From NCBI RefSeq assembly GCF_029851875.1, contig NZ_JARKVC010000017.1, positions 1 to 44,782 of the forward strand: a stretch of 44,782 nucleotides of DNA, written 5' to 3'. Every line of letters starts with the position of its first letter. Within the stretch, counting starts at the first letter, position 1. This document shows, in pieces, positions 39,747 through 44,782 of the stretch. Made by a program: the position numbers and the translations under genes. Below the pieces are notes generated by a model that saw only the letters and a list, made by a program, of their open reading frames with translations, searched no databases and was not told where the DNA came from. This DNA comes from Actinomyces sp. (GTDB lineage Bacteria > Actinomycetota > Actinomycetes > Actinomycetales > Actinomycetaceae).

Positions 39747-42620
39747 ATGGTGATGGCGCGAATGTGGCGGAAGGCGGTCGTGGCTCTGTGCGCCGCGGCC
39801 CTCGTGGGCGTGGGGGTGCTGATACCTGGGGCGTCGGCTGAGGACGTCACCAACCTCGCTGTCGGTTCCACTGTGACGGCCTCGGGCCAGGAAGTCGCAG
39901 GTAGGTGGGGCCCGGAGCTGACCGCTGACGGGCACGGCATGCCTGAGGGCGGCAGTACCCCAGCGGTTCACAACCGTCCCGACGCCTCGCGCTGGAGCGC
40001 CAACAGCGGCCAGGACAACGTGTGGCTCGTCTACGACCTCAGGGGTGAGGCCGTCCTCAGCTCGGTCGACGTCGCGTGGGGCAACACGTACGCGACGAGT
40101 TACCGGATTCAGGTGTCCGACGACGGCGCCACGTGGACAGACGTGCTGACCGGCCTCAGCGGGCAGCGTGCGGCCACCGTCACCCACGCGCTTGCGGAGG
40201 GGACCACAGGACGCTACGTGCGCCTGGAGACCTTCTCGAGGTCCACGCAGTGGGCGATCTCGATCTGGGAGGTCACGATCAAGGGGACCTACGCCGCGGA
40301 GCCTGAGGCCACACCGGCTGACCGGGTCCTGCCCCGCCCGCAGTCAGCCAAGAACGGAGAAGGAGAGGACCTGGTCCTCTCACGTGACACGTGCCTGACT
40401 CAGGGCGACCCGAAGACGGACGCGGCGGCGCAGCTGCTGCGAACAACGCTGTCACGTTCCTACGGGATGAAGCTGGCTGAGGGCGAGGGCTGCCAGGTCC
40501 GACTGGACATCGACCCCTCGCTTGAGAGCGAGCAGTACTCCTTGACCGTGGACAGCAACGCGGTGACGATCGTCGGAGGCTCGGGGCAGGGCGTGCTGTG
40601 GGGAGCCCAGACTCTTCTCCAGCTTGCTGGACCGTGGGCCCTGTCGACCACCGAGGTTGCCGGGAGGGTGGCCCTCTCCCCGGTGACGATTCAGGACAAG
40701 CCCCGCTATGAGTGGCGTGGCATTCTGCTCGACCCCGCACGCTCGTTCTACGAGGTTGCTGAGGTCAAGAGGCTGATCGACATCATGTCCTCAGCCAAGA
40801 TGAACGTCCTTCACCTCCACCTCAGTGAGGACGAGGGCTGGCGGATCGTCGTGGACACCCCGGAGAACAACCCGTCGAGCATCGACTACTCCCTGCTGAC
40901 CAGTGTGTCAGGCCATACCTCGATGGCGGCTGATCGCTCGAAGTGGGCTCCTACGAGCAGTGGGCGCACCGGGTACTACACGCGCGACGACTTCCGTCAG
41001 ATCGTGAGCTACGCGGCCAGCCACGGTGTGGCAGTCGTCCCGGAGGTCGATGGACCGGGACACACTCTGGCGGCGCTGCACGCGATCGAGCAGCTCAACA
41101 CGGGTAACTCCAACCCCAAGCCGTTGGAGGGGGCTACCACTGCCCCGCTGATGAAGGACGAGTACTACTACAACACCACCCTGGCGACTGACGCCGACGT
41201 GACCTACGAGTTCCTCGGCACGGTTCTCAGCCAGCTGGCTAGCGACGTGGCTGCCGGCACCGAGGCCTCAGCGCTGCCCGAGGTGGGACGCTCCTATCTC
41301 CACATCGGTGGCGATGAGGCGCACTCCCCGAGTGTGACGCAGCAGGACTACAAGAGTTACATGCAGCGTGTGGCAGGCATCGTGACAGGGCTTGGTGCCA
41401 CTCCGATCGTGTGGAACGAGGCCGCGACGACTGCATGGCAGGAGCTGCCTGAGGGGTCGGTGGTCCAGTTCTGGAACGGTTCCAAGGAAGGTGTCGGCAA
41501 GATCGTTGAGCGCGGAGGAAAGGTCATCGCCTCCAGCGCCTCGAAGGCCTACTTCCCCCAGAAGCCGGCGGCGGAGCTCGGCGGACCCAGCTGGGCCTGT
41601 GGAGGACCGTGCACGACCGCGGCGTTCTACAACTGGAACCCCACCACCGAGATGGACGTCAACGAGTCCAGCATGCTCGGCATCGAGGGCGCGATCTGGA
41701 GCGAGCACCTGCGCACGGAGAGCGACATGCAGTTTCTGTCCCTGCCGCGTCTCTTCGCGTTGGCTGAGGTCGGTTGGACCCCGCAGGCCCACCGCTCCTA
41801 CGCGGACTTCACTGCGCGTGTGCCAGAGCGTGGACTGGAGCTCATGGTGCGTGACGCCGCCTTCCACCTGGCCTCCGAGATCCCCGGCTGGCGCGGCGAC
41901 TATGCCCCCACTGCGGTGGCGGACCTGAAGGTGGCCGCAGGCGCGAGCGAGGTTGAGCGAGAGATCGGACTGCTGGCTGTTCCGGGTCTGACTGCGCAGG
42001 AGCTCGACGGTCTAAGGCTCAAGGCGACTCTGAACGACTCTCAGGGGCGGGAGCACGCCGTGACGCTGCGCTACGAGATGGCGCGCTCCTTCCACTACAC
42101 GGACGAGAACGCCATGACTGGGCGAGTGATGAGCTCGTTGGTCCGCGTGTTCGCTGCGCTGCCCGCGGACCTGCCGGAGGGTGAGGCGACGATTCGCGTT
42201 GTGGGCGAGGTCGCTCCCACGGGTGTTGTGGCGGGCACCGCCAGGACCATGGCGACTGAGGTCGATGCCCTGTCCTCGGTAAGGGTGCTGCCGCGCGAGG
42301 TTGTGCCGGTTCCCGAGCCGACGGCGGCGCCTGAGCCGACTGCAGGACCGGAGCCCACGGTGGCACCGGAGCCGACGGCGGCGCCTGAGCCGACTGCAGG
42401 ACCGGAACCCACGGTGGCACCGGAGCCGACGGCCAAGCCCGAGCCGACGGCGGTGCCCAGGCCCAGCCACAGCACGCAGGACAAGACACAACGTCCGTCC
42501 TCGTCGACCGCTCGACGCGTGTCACTGGCTAAGACGGGACCCTCTGGGATGACGCTCCTCGTGGTTGCCGCTGCCGCGCTGACCGGCGGGGCGGTGCTGC
42601 GTCGTCGTCCCCAGGAGTGA
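39747..42620 (+). CDS. Cell-wall-anchored beta-N-acetylhexosaminidase (GH20)
   Basis: A 957-residue secreted enzyme predicted to release terminal GlcNAc/GalNAc from glycans. Order: signal peptide (residues 1-31, cut near GASA-ED); F5/8-type C (CBM32-like) carbohydrate-binding domain at about 32-185; GH20b domain; GH20 barrel from about 325 (RYEWRGILLDPARSF), with LHLSEDEGWR, VVPEVDGPGH and the catalytic pair D523-E524 in HIGGDEAH. A Pro/Glu/Thr wall-spanning region follows, with two 18-residue repeats, then the sorting signal LAKTG (927-931), a hydrophobic helix and RRRPQE. LAXTG suggests a class E sortase. Host mucin or N-glycans are likely substrates. GAGGAG precedes ATG 39747. Confidence 0.93.
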   Translation: MVMARMWRKAVVALCAAALVGVGVLIPGASAEDVTNLAVGSTVTASGQEVAGRWGPELTADGHGMPEGGSTPAVHNRPDASRWSANSGQDNVWLVYDLRGEAVLSSVDVAWGNTYATSYRIQVSDDGATWTDVLTGLSGQRAATVTHALAEGTTGRYVRLETFSRSTQWAISIWEVTIKGTYAAEPEATPADRVLPRPQSAKNGEGEDLVLSRDTCLTQGDPKTDAAAQLLRTTLSRSYGMKLAEGEGCQVRLDIDPSLESEQYSLTVDSNAVTIVGGSGQGVLWGAQTLLQLAGPWALSTTEVAGRVALSPVTIQDKPRYEWRGILLDPARSFYEVAEVKRLIDIMSSAKMNVLHLHLSEDEGWRIVVDTPENNPSSIDYSLLTSVSGHTSMAADRSKWAPTSSGRTGYYTRDDFRQIVSYAASHGVAVVPEVDGPGHTLAALHAIEQLNTGNSNPKPLEGATTAPLMKDEYYYNTTLATDADVTYEFLGTVLSQLASDVAAGTEASALPEVGRSYLHIGGDEAHSPSVTQQDYKSYMQRVAGIVTGLGATPIVWNEAATTAWQELPEGSVVQFWNGSKEGVGKIVERGGKVIASSASKAYFPQKPAAELGGPSWACGGPCTTAAFYNWNPTTEMDVNESSMLGIEGAIWSEHLRTESDMQFLSLPRLFALAEVGWTPQAHRSYADFTARVPERGLELMVRDAAFHLASEIPGWRGDYAPTAVADLKVAAGASEVEREIGLLAVPGLTAQELDGLRLKATLNDSQGREHAVTLRYEMARSFHYTDENAMTGRVMSSLVRVFAALPADLPEGEATIRVVGEVAPTGVVAGTARTMATEVDALSSVRVLPREVVPVPEPTAAPEPTAGPEPTVAPEPTAAPEPTAGPEPTVAPEPTAKPEPTAVPRPSHSTQDKTQRPSSSTARRVSLAKTGPSGMTLLVVAAAALTGGAVLRRRPQE
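42315..42422 (+). repeat. Two tandem 54-bp repeats in the wall-spanning region
   Basis: Copies at 42315-42368 and 42369-42422 differ at a single base (GAGCCC versus GAACCC) and a third partial copy follows. Each encodes 18 residues of EPT-xxP type (EPTAAPEPTAGPEPTVAP). Near-identity suggests recent duplication and likely copy-number variation between strains. Confidence 0.85.
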
Positions 42621-42648
42621 GCGCCTAGCCCACTGACCCTCGCACTGC

Positions 42649-42693
42649 CTGTGGCGTGCGACGAGCCGATACCCGGCTGGTCGCACGCCACAG
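42649..42693. terminator. Terminator hairpin after the hexosaminidase gene
   Basis: A perfect 14-bp outer stem, CTGTGGCGTGCGAC (42649-42662) with GTCGCACGCCACAG (42680-42693), encloses a G-G mismatch, a further 5-bp AGCCG/CGGCT stem and a 5-base loop. It starts 28 bases past the stop codon. No T-tract. Confidence 0.7.
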
Positions 42694-42914
42694 CGGTGTC
42701 TGTCGGCGTCTGCCCGTCCCAGGAGCAGTGCCTGCGCCAGAGACGCTGCCTGCGTCAGGGGCGTCGTCGCCAAGGAGATGACTCTGTCTCGTGGGCATCG
42801 ACACGCCGAGGCGAGGGTCGCAATAGTGACATGGGACATACTCGATGTGTGGCGCGTCGTGGCCTGAGATCGCGCGGATACTGCGGTGGCATGGGACCCG
42901 AGTCCTAGGGGTGA
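42694..42914. other. Non-coding stretch between hexosaminidase and nrdD
   Basis: No supported gene. It contains a short direct repeat (CTGCGCCAG near 42726 and CTGCGTCAG near 42746) and two GCATGGGAC-like copies, but nothing that can be assigned. It is probably the upstream part of the nrdD control region. Confidence 0.4.
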
Positions 42915-42932
42915 ACCACAATATGTTGTGGT
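42915..42932. promoter_or_regulatory. Probable NrdR box upstream of nrdD
   Basis: ACCACAATATGTTGTGGT is a perfect 7+7 inverted repeat around TATG and resembles the NrdR-box consensus (acaCwAtATaTwGtgt). NrdR represses ribonucleotide reductase genes when (d)ATP is plentiful. NrdR boxes usually come in pairs; I could not find a convincing second copy at the expected spacing of three helical turns. Confidence 0.6.
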
Positions 42933-42962
42933 CGAAAACCTCGTGGAGTACCGGATGATGTG

Positions 42963-42990
42963 TTGCATGAATGGGATTTGGGAGTACGGT
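42963..42990 (+). promoter_or_regulatory. Putative nrdD promoter
   Basis: TTGCAT (42963-42968), a 16-base spacer and TACGGT (42985-42990) form a plausible -35/-10 pair. The NrdR-like box would lie upstream of the -35. Confidence 0.4.
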
Positions 42991-43094
42991 CTGGCTTAGT
43001 CACCGCCGCCCGAGGCTGCTGCTCCCGACCTGGTCGAGGTAGTGGCCCGGGCAGCACGTGACGCCATGCCGACGACGCATCGATGGAGAAGACC

Positions 43095-44782
43095 GTGCCT
43101 GACACCCCCCAGATCCCCACTGCCGCGCACCTGGCTGAGGCCCACCCCGAGCTCATCGCCCGGGGCTCGGCCGACTCCGCCGTCGCTCACGGCTCGCGCC
43201 CTCAGGTTGACGCCGTCTCCACCATCACCGAGTACCTTGACCGCTCGGACTGGCGTGTCAACGCCAACGCCAACCAGGGCTACTCCCTGGGCGGGATGAT
43301 CCTCAACACCTCTGGCAAGGTCATCGCCAACTACTGGCTCTCCCAGATCTACTCCCAGGAGGCTGGCGACGCCCACCGCAGCGGCGACCTGCACATCCAC
43401 GATCTGGACATGTTCTCCGGCTACTGCGCCGGCTGGTCGCTCAAGTCCCTCCTGCAGCAGGGCTTTAACGGCATCCCCGGCAAGATCGCCTGCAACCCGC
43501 CGCGTCACTTCTCCTCCGCCGTCGGCCAGATCGTCAACTTTCTGGGTACCTTGCAGAACGAGTGGGCCGGCGCCCAGGCCTTCAGCTCCTTCGACACCTA
43601 CATGGCGCCCTTTGTCCGCCTGGACTCCATGACCTACGAACAGGTGCGCCAGTGCATGCAGGAGCTCATCTTCAACCTCAACGTCCCCTCCCGCTGGGGC
43701 ACCCAGACGCCCTTCACCAACCTCACCTTCGACTGGACCTGCCCTGCGGACCTGGCTGAGGAGTACCCGCTCGTGGGTGAGGAGCTGTGCGACTTCACCT
43801 ACGGCGACCTTGCCGAGGAGATGGCCATGATCAACCGCGCCTTCATGGAGGTCATGACTGAGGGCGACGCTGACGGGCGCGTCTTCACCTTCCCCATCCC
43901 CACCTACAACATCACCAAGGACTTCGACTGGGAGTCGGAGAACGCTGATCTTCTGTTCGCCATGACCGCGAAGTACGGCCTGCCCTACTTCCAGAACTTC
44001 ATCAACTCCGAGCTCGACCCGGGCATGATCCGCTCGATGTGCTGCCGCCTCCAGCTTGACCTGCGCGAGCTGCTCAAGCGCGGCAACGGCCTGTTCGGCT
44101 CGGCCGAGCAGACCGGCAGCGTTGGTGTGGTCACGATCAACATGGCCCGCCTGGGCTACACCCACGCCGGTGACGAGGCTGGTCTCATCGCCGCCCTCGA
44201 CCGGCTGCTCGGCATCGCCCGTGACACCCTGGAGCTCAAGCGCACCGTCATCCAGCACCACATCGACACCGGCTTGTTCCCCTTCACCAAGCGGTGGCTG
44301 GGTACGCTGGACAACCACTTCTCCACCATCGGCGTCAACGGCATGAACGAGATGGTCCGCAACTTCACCGCTGACGCCTACGACATCACCGACCCACGCG
44401 GCCACGCCATGTGCGTGCGCGTCCTCGATCACGTGCGCGAGAGGATGGTGGCCTTCCAGGAGGCCACCGGCCACCTCTACAACCTGGAGGCTACCCCGGC
44501 CGAAGGCACCACCTACCGCTTCGCCAAGGAGGACCGCCGTCGCTTCCCGCAGATCCTCCAGGCCGGCACCGACTCCAACCCCTACTACACCAACTCCTCC
44601 CAGCTCCCGGTGGGCTACACCGACGATCCCTTCCAGGCCCAGGAGATGCAGGAGGAGCTGCAGACCAAGTACACCGGCGGTACTGTGCTGCATCTGTACA
44701 TGAATGAGCGGGTCTCCTCCTCCCGGGCCTGTAAGGAGCTGGTGCGTCGGAGCCTGACTGCCTTTCGTACTCCTTACATCAC
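43095..44782 (+). CDS. nrdD: Anaerobic (class III) ribonucleoside-triphosphate reductase, cut by window end
   Basis: The first 562 codons of an oxygen-independent reductase that makes dNTPs from NTPs using a glycyl radical. Conserved segments are VNANANQGYSLGGM, YWLSQIYSQEAGDAHRSGD, LHIHDLDMFSGYCAGWSLKS, FNLNVPSRWGTQTPFTNLT, FTFPIPTYNITKDF and SMCCRLQLDLREL, with the FSGYCAGW and MCCRL cysteines as candidates for the active-site thiols. The glycyl radical site and C-terminal zinc motif lie beyond the window. GTG 43095 is preferred because GGAG sits 6 bases upstream; ATG 43083 is in frame but lacks a site. Only about 45 residues precede the reductase core, so the N-terminal ATP-cone of many NrdD proteins is absent. 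nrdG is expected just downstream. Confidence 0.93.
   Translation, partial: MPDTPQIPTAAHLAEAHPELIARGSADSAVAHGSRPQVDAVSTITEYLDRSDWRVNANANQGYSLGGMILNTSGKVIANYWLSQIYSQEAGDAHRSGDLHIHDLDMFSGYCAGWSLKSLLQQGFNGIPGKIACNPPRHFSSAVGQIVNFLGTLQNEWAGAQAFSSFDTYMAPFVRLDSMTYEQVRQCMQELIFNLNVPSRWGTQTPFTNLTFDWTCPADLAEEYPLVGEELCDFTYGDLAEEMAMINRAFMEVMTEGDADGRVFTFPIPTYNITKDFDWESENADLLFAMTAKYGLPYFQNFINSELDPGMIRSMCCRLQLDLRELLKRGNGLFGSAEQTGSVGVVTINMARLGYTHAGDEAGLIAALDRLLGIARDTLELKRTVIQHHIDTGLFPFTKRWLGTLDNHFSTIGVNGMNEMVRNFTADAYDITDPRGHAMCVRVLDHVRERMVAFQEATGHLYNLEATPAEGTTYRFAKEDRRRFPQILQAGTDSNPYYTNSSQLPVGYTDDPFQAQEMQEELQTKYTGGTVLHLYMNERVSSSRACKELVRRSLTAFRTPYI

Noticed and set aside
42955..42999. Short ORF MMCCMNGIWEYGLA upstream of nrdD with GGAG before it
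   Set aside because: It has two adjacent Cys codons, but it overlaps the best nrdD promoter candidate (TTGCAT-16-TACGGT), so it would not be transcribed from that promoter.
42996..44693. A 565-codon open frame antisense to nrdD
   Set aside because: It is the mirror of a strongly conserved gene at high GC; its translation is low-complexity Gly/Val/Glu sequence with no recognisable domain.

Overview
This is a high-GC chromosomal segment that looks like a member of the Actinomycetaceae (Actinomyces/Schaalia type). The reasons are the GC-rich third codon positions, several genes that appear to be read from leaderless mRNAs, a LAXTG-type sortase signal, Flp/TadE pilin genes beside a DECH helicase, an actinobacterial membrane Fe-S reductase, and an oxygen-independent class III ribonucleotide reductase. 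I see no tRNA, rRNA, CRISPR array, prophage or insertion sequence. The genus is inferred from gene content only.

Layout. 1-3716: a YhgE/Pip membrane protein divergent from a TetR repressor, with two near-identical 18-bp palindromes between them. 3873-6707: a pullulanase. 6716-10793 (minus): a UvrA2-like ATPase and RarA. 10885-12397: a YczE-like membrane protein overlapping a family-5 uracil-DNA glycosylase. 12525-16543 (minus): an EtfD-like Fe-S reductase, a DUF4235 protein and a YdcF/DUF218 membrane protein. 16638-20503: a TPP riboswitch driving a thiamine ABC transporter (thiB-thiP-thiQ). 20556-26392: a peptide/dipeptide ABC transporter whose mRNA leader encodes the 11-residue peptide MTKRMCCCYCR, probably a cysteine-responsive attenuator. 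26413-26617: an intergenic block of nested inverted repeats. 26756-27631: a glutathionyl-hydroquinone-reductase-like protein. 27758-30163 (minus): a GalT-like HIT-superfamily protein behind an MFS transporter gene broken by deletion and frameshift. 30299-35811: a CPA-type antiporter and a SWIM-SNF2 helicase. 35952-37016: three Flp/TadE-type genes, convergent with a DECH helicase (37028-39628). 39747-42620: a wall-anchored GH20 hexosaminidase. 43095-end: nrdD behind a probable NrdR box, cut by the window edge.

How the parts work together. Two transport operons in a row carry RNA-based control in their leaders. The thi operon has a TPP aptamer followed by a hairpin that can hide the thiB ribosome-binding site. 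The peptide transporter has a Cys-codon leader ORF followed by mutually exclusive hairpins, one of which hides the ribosome-binding site of the first permease gene. Pullulanase and the surface hexosaminidase fit a host-associated life on glycans. Five genes (uvrA-like, rarA, yczE-like, etfD-like, SNF2) share the same start architecture, TAGNNT followed by exactly six bases and the start codon, which indicates leaderless transcription. The best candidates for new biology are the poly-Cys leader, the 26.4-26.6 kb palindrome block and its possible relative at 9.35 kb, and the shared leaderless promoter form.
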